From JAIRNF01 sp031551125 (GTDB lineage Bacteria > Bacteroidota > Bacteroidia > Bacteroidales > UBA932), in contig JAVBOB010000002.1 of NCBI GenBank assembly GCA_031551125.1, positions 181,428-245,427 of the forward strand: 64,000 nt of DNA, given 5' to 3'. Positions 44,129 through 53,877 of the stretch are shown one piece after another. How positions within the stretch are numbered: the first letter of the stretch is position 1; the number at the start of each line of letters is the position of its first letter. The notes under the pieces are model-generated. The model did not search any database. It was not told the origin of the DNA and saw nothing but the letters and a program-made list of their open reading frames with translations. Made by a program: the position numbers and the translations under genes.

Positions 44129-46348
44129 TTACTCCATTACTGCTCCCAGCGCGTTGTCGTAGCTGTTCTTCAAATCGGCAATAAATCCGAACGAAACATC
44201 GTCAACCCGAATTTCCGACTTGGTAACATGTCCCAGCATGGTAACAGGAACGTTGCGTTTAGCCATAAAGTCGGTAAATGCTACTTCGCGGCTGGGTGCA
44301 ACCGATACAACAATACGTCCTTGCGACTCACCAAAAAGGAAAGCATCGGTACGTATTTCGGCATCGGTAGTAATATCAAATCCAAAGCTGTTAGGCATAG
44401 CCGACTCCAGCAGGCTGATAAAAAGTCCACCATCGGAAACGTCATGAGCGCTGCAAATATAGCTCTCCTTTATCAGCTCGCGTACCGCTTGCTGAACGTT
44501 GTACTCCTCATCAAGATCAAAGTACGGAGCGGGTGATTCTTTTACGCCGCAAATAGAATACAAGTATTCTGACGACGAAATATCATTTTGCGAACAACCT
44601 ATCAAATAAATTACATCACCCTTGTCACGGAAAGCAAGCGTCATTTGATGCTTCTTATCTTCCAGCACACCTAGCATACCAATGGTTGGTGTGGGGAATA
44701 CCGCTTCAACCTTTCCGGCAATATCCGATTGGTTGTAGAAGCTAACGTTACCACCGGTAACAGGTGTTCCAAACTTTTCACATGCGGCACTCATACCCTT
44801 TATAACCTCCACAAACTGCCAGTACACTTCAGGGTTGTAAGGGTTCCCGAAGTTCAAACAGTTAGTTATAGCGCAAGGTTCTCCACCGGAGCATACAATA
44901 TTACGAGCCGATTCGGTAACGGCTATCATAGCCCCTACTTTAGGGTTAGCCTTTACATAGCGTGCATTACAGTCAACCGTCATTACCAACGCGCGGTTAG
45001 TCTTTTTAATATTTACCACCGCCGCATCAGAAGGAAGGTTAGTGCTCATATTGCGAGTACCTACCATTGAGTCGTACTGCTCGTACACCCAACGCTTAGA
45101 CGCAATGTTGGGTAACGAAATCAGCTGTAGCGCTACGGCTTTCAAATCTTTCGGTTCGCTAACGCTGTTGATGTTGAACTTGGCATACTGTGCAAAGTAT
45201 GCAGGCTCTTTGTACTCGCGCTCATAAACAGGTGCTCCGCCGCCCAACACCAGTGTTGACGCAGGCACGTCGGCCACCAGCTTACCGTGGTAATGGAACA
45301 GCAAGCGGTCTTCGGCAATCACCTCGCCAATAATGGCGCAGGCCAAATCCCACTTCTTAAATATATCTTCTACAATTTTTTCTTTACCCTTTTCAACCAC
45401 CACCAGCATACGCTCTTGCGACTCGGAAAGTAGTATCTCCCAAGCCTCAATATTTTGTTGGCGCAGCGGAACTTGGTCGAGGTAAATTTTCATACCATGT
45501 CCGCCTTTTTCCGACATTTCGGATGTTGAGCAAATAATACCGGCAGCTCCCATATCCTGCATACCCACTACGGCGCCGCTCTTGTTGAGCTCCAACGTAG
45601 CTTCGAGCAGTAGCTTTTCCATAAACGGGTCGCCTACTTGGATGGAGGGGATATCGTTTGCCGAATCTTCGGTAATATCTGCCGATGCAAAGGTTGAACC
45701 GTGAATACCATCCTTACCCGTTGATGAACCAACGATGTAAACCGGGTTACCCACACCCTTAGCTATAGCGGAAATGGTTTCGTTTTTACGCACCAAACCA
45801 ACCGACATGGCATTTACCAACGGGTTGATGTTATAGCAATCGTCAAAAAATACTTCGCCACCTACTACGGGTACCCCAAACGCGTTGCCGTAGTTAGCTA
45901 TGCCCTTTACTACGCCCTTCAGCAACCACTTAGTTCTGTCAAGTGAGAGACTACCGAAACGCAAAGAGTTTAGCTGAGCAACAGGGCGCGCGCCCATGGT
46001 AAAAATGTCACGGTTAATACCGCCAACACCTGTTGCTGCTCCCTGATAGGGCTCAACAGCGCTGGGGTGATTATGCGATTCTATCTTAAATGCACATGCC
46101 CAACCGTCGCCAACATCAACCAATCCGGCATTTTCGGTTCCGGCTTCGGCCAGCACATGCTTACCCTTACGGGGCAAGGTTTTAATCCAGCGGATTGAAT
46201 TTTTATAGGAGGCATGCTCCGACCACATTACGGAGTAAATGCTTAGCTCGGTAAAGTTAGGGGTACGACCAAGGTACTCCTTTATCTTGTCAAACTCTTC
46301 GGGTAAAAGCCCCAGCTCTTTGGCAACTTCGTAGTTTACTTCTTCCAT
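44129..46348 (-). CDS. purL: Phosphoribosylformylglycinamidine synthase, synthetase subunit PurL (short form)
   Basis: 739 residues, the length of the Gram-positive/archaeal-type PurL that works with separate PurQ and PurS, not the roughly 1200-1300-residue fused enzyme of many Gram-negatives. Landmarks: YSVMWSEHASYKNS, KIESHNHPSAVEPYQGAATGVGG, GMQDMGAAGIICSTSEM and AHDVSDGGLFISLLES. It catalyses ATP-dependent amidation of FGAR with ammonia from PurQ (407-1099, 43 kb away). A good promoter lies upstream. No operon partners with purine function are adjacent. Confidence 0.96.
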   Translation of the reverse strand: MEEVNYEVAKELGLLPEEFDKIKEYLGRTPNFTELSIYSVMWSEHASYKNSIRWIKTLPRKGKHVLAEAGTENAGLVDVGDGWACAFKIESHNHPSAVEPYQGAATGVGGINRDIFTMGARPVAQLNSLRFGSLSLDRTKWLLKGVVKGIANYGNAFGVPVVGGEVFFDDCYNINPLVNAMSVGLVRKNETISAIAKGVGNPVYIVGSSTGKDGIHGSTFASADITEDSANDIPSIQVGDPFMEKLLLEATLELNKSGAVVGMQDMGAAGIICSTSEMSEKGGHGMKIYLDQVPLRQQNIEAWEILLSESQERMLVVVEKGKEKIVEDIFKKWDLACAIIGEVIAEDRLLFHYHGKLVADVPASTLVLGGGAPVYEREYKEPAYFAQYAKFNINSVSEPKDLKAVALQLISLPNIASKRWVYEQYDSMVGTRNMSTNLPSDAAVVNIKKTNRALVMTVDCNARYVKANPKVGAMIAVTESARNIVCSGGEPCAITNCLNFGNPYNPEVYWQFVEVIKGMSAACEKFGTPVTGGNVSFYNQSDIAGKVEAVFPTPTIGMLGVLEDKKHQMTLAFRDKGDVIYLIGCSQNDISSSEYLYSICGVKESPAPYFDLDEEYNVQQAVRELIKESYICSAHDVSDGGLFISLLESAMPNSFGFDITTDAEIRTDAFLFGESQGRIVVSVAPSREVAFTDFMAKRNVPVTMLGHVTKSEIRVDDVSFGFIADLKNSYDNALGAVME

Positions 46349-46380
46349 GAGTGTAAGGTGTATGGCGTTTTTAACGCTGC

Positions 46381-46412
46381 CAAAGGTAGCTAGATTTTAC
46401 GGGAATGACAAA
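46381..46412 (-). promoter_or_regulatory. Full Bacteroidota promoter of purL
   Basis: On the minus strand TTTG (46409-46412), a 20-base spacer and TACCTTTG (46381-46388), 32 bases before the purL ATG. Both boxes match the consensus. Confidence 0.75.
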
Positions 46413-46453
46413 AAAGTAAGGAATAAGGGCACGCTTGACACGATGATAAAGAA

Positions 46454-46741
46454 TAGATCTCTTCGGAAAATACTTAACTACCCGCTTTTGTTTCCTTCCC
46501 GCTATTACAAGTAACCCCAAGGGGTTGAACAACAATAACCCCGTATGCAATGCGGGGTAGAAGCTAAGATGGCGCAGGGAGCACCATCCTTCTTTATAAA
46601 AAAGCTAGTGCTCCCTGCGCAATCGAACTCACCGGCATATACCGTGGGGGTACACCCACAGTTATTTTAGTCAGCCCCATTCGGGGCAACCGTTACGTCC
46701 AATCCATATTATTTGGAAAAGGCATTTCCCGAAGAAGTCTA
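46454..46741. mobile_element. MITE-like element, copy 2 (288 bp, inverted relative to copy 1)
   Basis: Read in reverse complement it matches 26756-27046 along its whole length with scattered changes. Its right end (46723-46741) has the terminal repeat with one change; its left end TAGATCTCTTCGGAAAATA (46454-46472) has a few. TA flanks both ends. All five internal hairpins are kept, including the long GCGCAGGGAGCAC arms. The 368 bases after it (46742-47109) are AT-rich leader for the sigma gene with no other feature recognised. Confidence 0.75.
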
Positions 46742-47109
46742 ATACCAATCACACGGCTATTCCATTTCAAAAAAGGGATTGGTCATAAGTACAGATTTCA
46801 ATTTTAGTATAATTATTAACCAGCAGCTTACATATTAATATCTATACATTTTTAGCAATCCTCAAAAAAATATTAACCCCTTCAATATATTTCGTTCTTA
46901 ACAAATCAAAAGAATTCAAATCCCTATCTTCGCCGGCTTTAAAATTGCAACTAGCTGATTTATAATAATAAAATATAATAATCCCGCTTAATGGGTACCC
47001 GATATAATACGTTTATCGTCTATTTAGATAAGTCATGTTGTGTCATATTTTATGCATATACCCGGTGCGCTTTTTACTATTAGGTCAACCATTGTTTTGA
47101 AAGCAGCAA

Positions 47110-47601
47110 ATGACATTTGAAGAGGTTTTTAAAAAATATTACCGCTCGCTGGTTCTCTACGCTACAAGCCTTATTGGTGAGGAGGAGCTGGCTGAAGATA
47201 TTGTACAAAACCTTTTTGTAAAACTTTGGAACAGTAAACTTTTTTCCTCCATCGGATCCCATCAATCCTACCTTTATAATGCAACCAGAAATGCCTGTAT
47301 TGACTATAAACGATTGAAAAAGAACCAGCTATTTCTAGCAGGGTCTGACATGGATCAAAGAACCGGAGATCCCTTTGAAGACGAACAGGAAAACAATACC
47401 GAAGAAGAACGTATTGCCAACCTGTATAAAATTATTGACAGCTTTCCGCCCAAGTGTAAAGAGGTATTTTTTAAAGTATGTATTGAAAACAAATCATACG
47501 CCGAAGCAGCCCTGCTTTTAGGCATATCTACCTCTATGGTTAAAAAGCAAGTTGTCAAGGCATACAAGCTAATACGGGAAAAATACCCCTATTTCAGCTA
47601 A
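47110..47601 (+). CDS. ECF-type RNA polymerase sigma factor
   Basis: 163 residues. Region 2 (about 5-75: FEEVFKKYYRSLVLYATSLIGEEELAEDIVQNLFVKLW) and region 4 (about 105-160: IDSFPPKCKEVFFKVCIENKSYAEAALLLGISTSMVKKQVVKAYKLI) are complete, with no region 1 or 3. It belongs to the sigma-70 group found with FecR and SusC in Bacteroidota. It is followed 121 bases later by the FecR gene and then a SusC with an STN domain, the standard arrangement for trans-envelope signalling. Confidence 0.93.
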   Translation: MTFEEVFKKYYRSLVLYATSLIGEEELAEDIVQNLFVKLWNSKLFSSIGSHQSYLYNATRNACIDYKRLKKNQLFLAGSDMDQRTGDPFEDEQENNTEEERIANLYKIIDSFPPKCKEVFFKVCIENKSYAEAALLLGISTSMVKKQVVKAYKLIREKYPYFS

Positions 47602-47722
47602 GAAAAAATTCAAAACAAGGTACCCTTTTTTCTCCCCCTTTCGTCTTTAACATACGTTAACTATGCAATGCGCTTTTAAACACCTGCTCGTTTTAAAGAG
47701 TTGTTTTTGATATTGGCTACAA

Positions 47723-48910
47723 ATGGCACAAAATAAACGTATTTCAAATAAAATATTTACGCGCTACCTATTGGGTAAGCTATCCGATGAGGAGCTAAGC
47801 AACGATGCCTACAAGCTCAGCAAAACGGATATTGAGCACATGCTGTTCATTAAACAACAGCTGCATAAGGCACACCGTAAAACTCCGCTTCGGATCAGTA
47901 AAGCATGGAAGGAAGTAAAACAACGCTGTAACCCTTTAACAAAAGAAGTAGGTATAAAAAAACGCCATGCTTCATACTACTTGCGCTATGCCGCAACAGC
48001 AGCCGTTTTTGTTCTTGGAGCATGCCTAACTACTTTTTACCTAAACAAAAACAATCAGAAAAACAGAGGTTTTGTTAGCGACAAGACCACACTCATCGAT
48101 AAAAGGTCGGCATATTTGCAGCTGGCAGATGGACGTATAGTTGACTTGAACGAAGCAGGCGAACGCGTAATTGAAGGAAGCGGAGCACGCATACAGCTAT
48201 CGCAACAAAACATACATTACAGCAGCAAAGGAGAGCTGGCAGACGGCTTGCAATTAAACACATTAAAAGTACCCAAAGGCGGTGAATACAGGCTAACCCT
48301 ATCTGATGGAACGATAGCATGGTTAAACTCCGAAAGCGAACTTATATTCCCCTCCAGCTTTGAAGAAGGAACCCGCAAAGTGAAGCTAAAAGGCGAAGCT
48401 TACTTCGAAGTAAGTAAGCGTACTGACTCTCGCTTCATCATTGAAACGGGTAAGGGTGATGTGGAAGTATTGGGAACCAGCTTCAACGTATCGTCATACG
48501 ATGATGATAAGCAATGGCATGTAACGCTGGTGAACGGTACGGTAGATGTTATGATGAAAATAAACGGTACAGAAAAACCCGTTAGGTTAAAACCCTCTCA
48601 ACAGCTGATGGAAGAAAACGGAAAAATTGAGGTACGTACAGTTGACACGCAGCTATACACCTCATGGAGAGAGGGTGTATTTGCATTTGAAAACATGCCG
48701 CTTAACGAAATAGCCATGCGCTTGGAAAGGTGGTACGATGTGCAAATAACGTTCAGCGATAGCATATCGGCTTGCGAACGATATACCGGTATATTTAGAA
48801 AAAACGAAGCGCTTGATGATGTGATTAGTACCATTTTAAATGCCAACAAGGTAAGGTTGCATCATAACGGAAAACAAATCAACATACAGGCTCGAAGCAA
48901 CATGCACTAG
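47723..48910 (+). CDS. FecR-type anti-sigma factor
   Basis: 395 residues. A cytoplasmic N-terminus (1-88) that would hold the sigma factor, one membrane helix (about 89-107), and a periplasmic FecR domain (about 158-285: LKVPKGGEYRLTLSDGTIAWLNSESELIFPSSF, GEAYFEVSK, VLGTSFNVSSY) with a C-terminal DUF4974-like part (about 325-390: FAFENMPLNEIAMRLERWYDVQITF). It should receive the signal from the STN domain of SusC and release the sigma factor. Confidence 0.93.
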   Translation: MAQNKRISNKIFTRYLLGKLSDEELSNDAYKLSKTDIEHMLFIKQQLHKAHRKTPLRISKAWKEVKQRCNPLTKEVGIKKRHASYYLRYAATAAVFVLGACLTTFYLNKNNQKNRGFVSDKTTLIDKRSAYLQLADGRIVDLNEAGERVIEGSGARIQLSQQNIHYSSKGELADGLQLNTLKVPKGGEYRLTLSDGTIAWLNSESELIFPSSFEEGTRKVKLKGEAYFEVSKRTDSRFIIETGKGDVEVLGTSFNVSSYDDDKQWHVTLVNGTVDVMMKINGTEKPVRLKPSQQLMEENGKIEVRTVDTQLYTSWREGVFAFENMPLNEIAMRLERWYDVQITFSDSISACERYTGIFRKNEALDDVISTILNANKVRLHHNGKQINIQARSNMH

Positions 48911-49049
48911 TAAACACTTATACAGGCTAACGATATAAGAAGCAAAGAACGATAGCTTAAAGAATTTATTCTGCCTTTCACGTTCTACCATTGCTCCATA
49001 TAGCTTTAGCATAAATACAATTACTAATTTTAATAACCATCCAAAGCCA

Positions 49050-52000
49050 ATGAAAGACCGCCAAACAACGAGAGGGATAGCTATGTCTTATCCCTTGCGG
49101 CGTATCAGCTTCATATGCAGCAGCAGGCTAATCGCGCTTCTGCTATGTATGGTATCGCTAAGCTCGTTTGCCCAACAATCCAAAACGTACACGTTTGATT
49201 TTAAAAATGCTTCATACGAAAATGTTCTGAAGCAAATAACAGATCAGGCCGGGGTCAACTTCTTCTACAGCAATGCTGATTTAAAAGGATTAAAGCCGTT
49301 AACCTTATCGGTTTCTAACTCCGATTTGCCAACCTTACTAGCGAAAGTATTTACCGGTACAGGGCTTAACTACGAAATACAAGGCAACGGCACCGTGGTT
49401 ATTAAGGCTGAACCCCCAAAGGCAGAAGCACACCAAGCCACAGCAAGCAAGCCTCAACCGGAAGCGCGTACCATTAAAGGCTTGGTTTTTGATGCTACCG
49501 ACAAAGCTCCTCTTCCCTTTGTTGGCATTACATCAAAAGAAGCAACGAACTTTTATTCGTCAACCGATAATGATGGAAAGTTTTCGGTAACACTACCGGC
49601 AAACGTCAAAACCTTAGTCTTTTCATTCATAGGTTATGTTGATACCGAAGTGCCGGTTGGTACACAATCAACGCTATCTGTTGAAATGAGCTCAAGCACC
49701 ACTACGCTTGATGAGTCGATAGTAGTGGGCTACCAAACGCGTAAAAAGAGCACGCTAACAGGTTCGGTAAAAGCATTAGACGGCGAGGTGATGCAAGATA
49801 AACCGGTGGCCAGCTTCGACCAATCGTTGCAGGGACAGGTAGCCGGTGTTTACACTATGTCACAGGGAGCGCCGGGCGCTTCGTCAAACGTACTTATTCG
49901 CGGTGTTGCTTCAGCTGACTATACCGTTCAGCCCTTGTATATTTTAGATGGGGCTATCATCTCATCAACCAGCTTTGCAACGCTTAACCCCAACGATATA
50001 GAACAGTTTACCGTACTAAAAGATGCGGCAGCAACTTCTATCTACGGTTCGTTGGCAGCACACGGCGTTGTACTTATAACCTCAAAACGCGGTAAAGACA
50101 CCGACAGGCCAGAAATCAGCTACCGTTTCCAAATAGGTACGTCAATGTTGGCAGAGCAAAACTTCACCATGATGAATACCGCTCAACGCCTGCAGTATGA
50201 GGAAGGTGTTGGGCTGAGAACGCTTGACCCAACCGGCAAGTATTACATAGACAATGGGACAAGAATCAGCAAAGATTCGTTGATGAAGATTAACGTGGAT
50301 TGGGGCGATGTTATTTTCCGAAACGGAATGATTCAATCACATGACCTATCACTACGTGGTGGTAACCAAAATACCCGATACTTCGCATCACTTAACTACT
50401 ACAGTCAGGAGGGTATTCTTCCGGCATCCAACTTCGAACGTATGACGTTCCGTATTAATTTAGATCAAAATGTTACCAAATACCTGAAGGTAGGGACATC
50501 AACTACCGCCGGACGCGAGTTTAAGGAAGAAACACCCGGTGGAGCAGGAAATCTATACAATCCTGTTGTTGCATCATACGCTTTACTCCCCTACTACAAC
50601 CCGTTTAATGATGATGGGCAGCCGGTAAAACAGTTTGACGGCTTTAACGGGCCTATTAAAAACCCGCTGTTATACTACCAGCTATCGGAAATCGTCAATG
50701 ACAAGGTAAAGCTGGTAACCAACTTATATGCGGAGTTAAAGCTGTTCCCCTTCTTAACCTTTAAATCATCATTGGGTTACGACTATCAGGACAGAAGTGG
50801 GCACACCTACACCAGCCCTGCGTGGGATGGTTCCGGAAGCATAACCCGCTTGTATGCAAAAGACCAGAGCTTAACCAACACCAACCTGTTTACGTATAAA
50901 CAAAGTTTCGGAAAAAAGCAAGAACATAACCTTACCGTACTGCTTGGAGAGGAATACTTAACGTCCAACGACGAATCGTTTAATGTTACAGGTAGTGGGT
51001 TGGCAACAGACAAAGCACAATCAATCAGCTTTGCCAAAACAATTACTGCCGGACAAGACCCCTACTCGCGGTGGGCAACCCTTTCATTCTTTTCCCAAGC
51101 CAGCTACAGCTATGCAAACAAGTACTACTTAGACCTTTCTTTGCGTAAAGACGGAAGTTCACGCTTTGGAAAAGATAATAAGTGGGGTACGTTCTGGTCT
51201 GTAGGAGCATCATGGAATGCAAAGCGAGAAAAGTTTTTGGAAAATTCAAAAGCTATCTCATCGCTTAACGTATTTACATCAACCGGTACATCGGGAAACT
51301 CCAACATTCCAACCTATGAGGCTTACGCTCTATACTCATACGGTGGTAACAACAACTACAACGGCAACATTGGCTCAGCTCCATCATCGCCCGGTAACAG
51401 CTCTCTGGCGTGGGAAAGCGTTTGGAAAAACAACCTTGGCGCTGAGGTTACGCTATGGGGCAAATATCGTTTTAAGGTGGAAGGGTTTCACAACATCACG
51501 GACAACATGCTGTTTGTGGAAAACCTTTCGCTCACTTCCAGCTTTGAAGGCCGTTCGGCCAATCTAGGCAAGATGACCAATACAGGATTGGAGTTTGAGT
51601 GGGATATTACCCTACTTAGCACAGAAAATCTACACTGGCGCTTTAACGGTAACGCGTCATACACCGTTAGCAAAATGCAGGAGATGACCGAGGGCTTAGT
51701 AACCTCAGTAGTTTCTTACCAAGCCGGGCAACGTTATGGGTTATTCTACCTGTCTCGTTATGCCGGTGCAGACCCTATTGACGGCCGTCCCCTATGGTAT
51801 GATGCCAATGGTAAGCTTACCTCAGTATATAGCGACGCAAATAAGGTTGTTCTCAACAAATCGTTTATACCACCCTACACCGGAGGTTTTGGAACAGATA
51901 TTACTTACAAACGGTTGAGCGCATCAATATTTTTCTCATGGGTTGCCGACAGGTACATGCTGAATAACGGAGCAAAGTTTTACAACTCCAATGGTGCGTT

Positions 52001-52343
52001 AAAGCAGTACAACCAAAGCACAAACATGCTTGACTATTGGAAAAATCCGGGCGACTATACCCCCTATACCAGCCCCACCTATGCCAGTAACCAGGATGAT
52101 ACCCGTTACCTTGAAAACGCATCATTTTTACGGTTAAAGAATATAACCCTGTCATACACGCTCGACCCCGAATACTTGAAAAAAACCAAGCTGATTCGCG
52201 GAGCTAGGATTTACATTCAGGCTCAAAACCTGTTTACGTTTACATCCTATACCGGATATGACCCTGAAAACATCACCCCTGTGGAAGGAAATGTTTACCC
52301 ACAATCGAGAATGTTTACGTTCGGTCTAGACCTTAACTTTTAA
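49050..52343 (+). CDS. SusC/RagA-family TonB-dependent transporter with STN signalling domain
   Basis: 1097 residues. Signal peptide (about 25-42), STN domain (about 45-110: TFDFKNASYENVLKQITDQAGVNFFYS), carboxypeptidase-regulatory-like domain (about 143-215), plug with QGQVAGV, NVLIRGVAS, PLYILDG and AAATSIYGS-AAHGVVLITSK, then the 22-strand barrel ending in FGLDLNF. TonB-dependent uptake of large nutrients through a SusD lid. The STN domain marks this one as coupled to the adjacent sigma/anti-sigma pair. A second ATG at 49083 is possible. SusD follows after 14 bases. Confidence 0.95.
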   Translation: MKDRQTTRGIAMSYPLRRISFICSSRLIALLLCMVSLSSFAQQSKTYTFDFKNASYENVLKQITDQAGVNFFYSNADLKGLKPLTLSVSNSDLPTLLAKVFTGTGLNYEIQGNGTVVIKAEPPKAEAHQATASKPQPEARTIKGLVFDATDKAPLPFVGITSKEATNFYSSTDNDGKFSVTLPANVKTLVFSFIGYVDTEVPVGTQSTLSVEMSSSTTTLDESIVVGYQTRKKSTLTGSVKALDGEVMQDKPVASFDQSLQGQVAGVYTMSQGAPGASSNVLIRGVASADYTVQPLYILDGAIISSTSFATLNPNDIEQFTVLKDAAATSIYGSLAAHGVVLITSKRGKDTDRPEISYRFQIGTSMLAEQNFTMMNTAQRLQYEEGVGLRTLDPTGKYYIDNGTRISKDSLMKINVDWGDVIFRNGMIQSHDLSLRGGNQNTRYFASLNYYSQEGILPASNFERMTFRINLDQNVTKYLKVGTSTTAGREFKEETPGGAGNLYNPVVASYALLPYYNPFNDDGQPVKQFDGFNGPIKNPLLYYQLSEIVNDKVKLVTNLYAELKLFPFLTFKSSLGYDYQDRSGHTYTSPAWDGSGSITRLYAKDQSLTNTNLFTYKQSFGKKQEHNLTVLLGEEYLTSNDESFNVTGSGLATDKAQSISFAKTITAGQDPYSRWATLSFFSQASYSYANKYYLDLSLRKDGSSRFGKDNKWGTFWSVGASWNAKREKFLENSKAISSLNVFTSTGTSGNSNIPTYEAYALYSYGGNNNYNGNIGSAPSSPGNSSLAWESVWKNNLGAEVTLWGKYRFKVEGFHNITDNMLFVENLSLTSSFEGRSANLGKMTNTGLEFEWDITLLSTENLHWRFNGNASYTVSKMQEMTEGLVTSVVSYQAGQRYGLFYLSRYAGADPIDGRPLWYDANGKLTSVYSDANKVVLNKSFIPPYTGGFGTDITYKRLSASIFFSWVADRYMLNNGAKFYNSNGALKQYNQSTNMLDYWKNPGDYTPYTSPTYASNQDDTRYLENASFLRLKNITLSYTLDPEYLKKTKLIRGARIYIQAQNLFTFTSYTGYDPENITPVEGNVYPQSRMFTFGLDLNF

Positions 52344-52357
52344 ACTTAGCAAGAGTG

Positions 52358-53854
52358 ATGAAGAGAATACTTAACATACTGACAATCTCAAGCATACTTT
52401 TCCTTTCAGCCTGCTCGCTGGAAGAACTCCCAAAGCGTGATGTTCTTGCCGACCAGGCCATTGAAAATATAGAAGATGCACAAGCTGCACTTTACGGAAC
52501 ATACGCCGCTATTCGCGACTATTACAGTAGAGGCGGGATAGCGCTGGGCGACGTGATGACTGATGAAACGTTTGCCGTTACGGGCTACGAAAGCCATAAA
52601 AAAATGCAGGCATATACGTTTTCATCTGCCGAGTCGGAAGTATCTGACCTATGGACACGCTTATACCGTGTGGTAAACAATGCAAACAACATTTTACTGC
52701 AAATTGACGGAATAGCCGGAAACGCTTCTGCTAAAAACCAAATTAAAGGACAGGCTCTTGGCCTGCGTGCAGCGGCCTACATGGAGCTTTGCAAATGGTT
52801 TTCTACCCCCTACACTGTTAACGCAAACGCTCCCGGCGTACCTATAAAGCTTAGCACTTCTGCAACTGAACAACCGGGGAGATCAACCGTCAGCGAGGTG
52901 TTCAGCTACATTGAGGCGGACTTGAAATCGGCAGCACAGCTACTAAAAAGCCACGCTGATTTGACAATCCTTTCGTACAATAGCGTACAGGCATACCTTG
53001 CCCGTTTTTACCTGTACAAAGGCGATTACTCAAACGCCATTGTCAGCGCAACGGAAGTTATAAATAGCGGAAAGTACAGCTTATGTACGTCTGCGGAAAC
53101 CATTTCAAGCATGTGGCTGAACGACAGCGGCAGTGAAATTATTTTTATGCTTGGCTACACGGAAACGAACCTCGGCGGTTCACTGGGTAACGACTACTTT
53201 ATGAGAACATTTGACCCCAGCACAAATAAAATACAGAACAAGCCGGCCGTTTACTATATCCCATCAAGCTCGTTTCTAAACGTATATAATACGTTTGGAC
53301 CGGCAAATTCTTCGAAAACGGCAGATGCCGACATTCGCTACAAGGATGGTGTTTACTTTCTCAACGGTGCATCGGTTGGAAGCTGGAATGCCAAGCTTTG
53401 TTACAAATATCCGGGAAACCCGTACTTCATCAACAAGGCAAACCTGTTAAACGTAAACCAGCCCAAGCTAATACGCCTGCCCGAACTTTACCTTATCAGA
53501 GCAGAAGCGTATGCAGAGTTGGGCAACAATGCCGCTGCTCGGGCAGATTATAACCTTTTGCGTAAGAACCGCATTGAAGGCTATGTTTACGAAACCGCAT
53601 TAAACGGAAGCAGCCTGAAGGAAGAAATATTTAATGAACGTTGCCGCGAGCTGTGCTTTGAAGGACACTACTGGTACGATATAAAACGACACCAACGCGG
53701 ATTTACCCGTACACCCACAGCACAAGAACAAACATACATTGACATTACTGCGGCAACGCTTACCGTACCGGTTGGCAGCACCCGTTGGTTGTTACCCATT
53801 CCTTACGGTGAAGTTGCCGGAAACCCGACAATCGAACCAAATCCGGGATACTAA
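52358..53854 (+). CDS. SusD/RagB-family nutrient-binding lipoprotein
   Basis: 498 residues from ATG 52358 (a GTG directly before it is also in frame). Lipobox FLSAC. The SusD fold is shown by LPKRDVLADQAIENIEDAQAALYGTYAAIRD, LGLRAAAYMELCKWF, the RLPELYLIRAEAYAELGN TPR-like motif, IFNERCRELCFEGHYWYDIKR and the WLLPIPYGEVAGNPTIEPNPGY ending. It caps the SusC transporter and binds ligand. The ligand is unknown; the protease downstream points to peptide or protein and not glycan. Confidence 0.95.
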   Translation: MKRILNILTISSILFLSACSLEELPKRDVLADQAIENIEDAQAALYGTYAAIRDYYSRGGIALGDVMTDETFAVTGYESHKKMQAYTFSSAESEVSDLWTRLYRVVNNANNILLQIDGIAGNASAKNQIKGQALGLRAAAYMELCKWFSTPYTVNANAPGVPIKLSTSATEQPGRSTVSEVFSYIEADLKSAAQLLKSHADLTILSYNSVQAYLARFYLYKGDYSNAIVSATEVINSGKYSLCTSAETISSMWLNDSGSEIIFMLGYTETNLGGSLGNDYFMRTFDPSTNKIQNKPAVYYIPSSSFLNVYNTFGPANSSKTADADIRYKDGVYFLNGASVGSWNAKLCYKYPGNPYFINKANLLNVNQPKLIRLPELYLIRAEAYAELGNNAAARADYNLLRKNRIEGYVYETALNGSSLKEEIFNERCRELCFEGHYWYDIKRHQRGFTRTPTAQEQTYIDITAATLTVPVGSTRWLLPIPYGEVAGNPTIEPNPGY

Positions 53855-53877
53855 AGCAATAAAAACACATAGAGACT

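Noticed and set aside
44126..45227. Several plus-strand frames of 60-136 residues opposite purL
   Set aside because: They are antisense shadows of a highly conserved enzyme and show no domain pattern.
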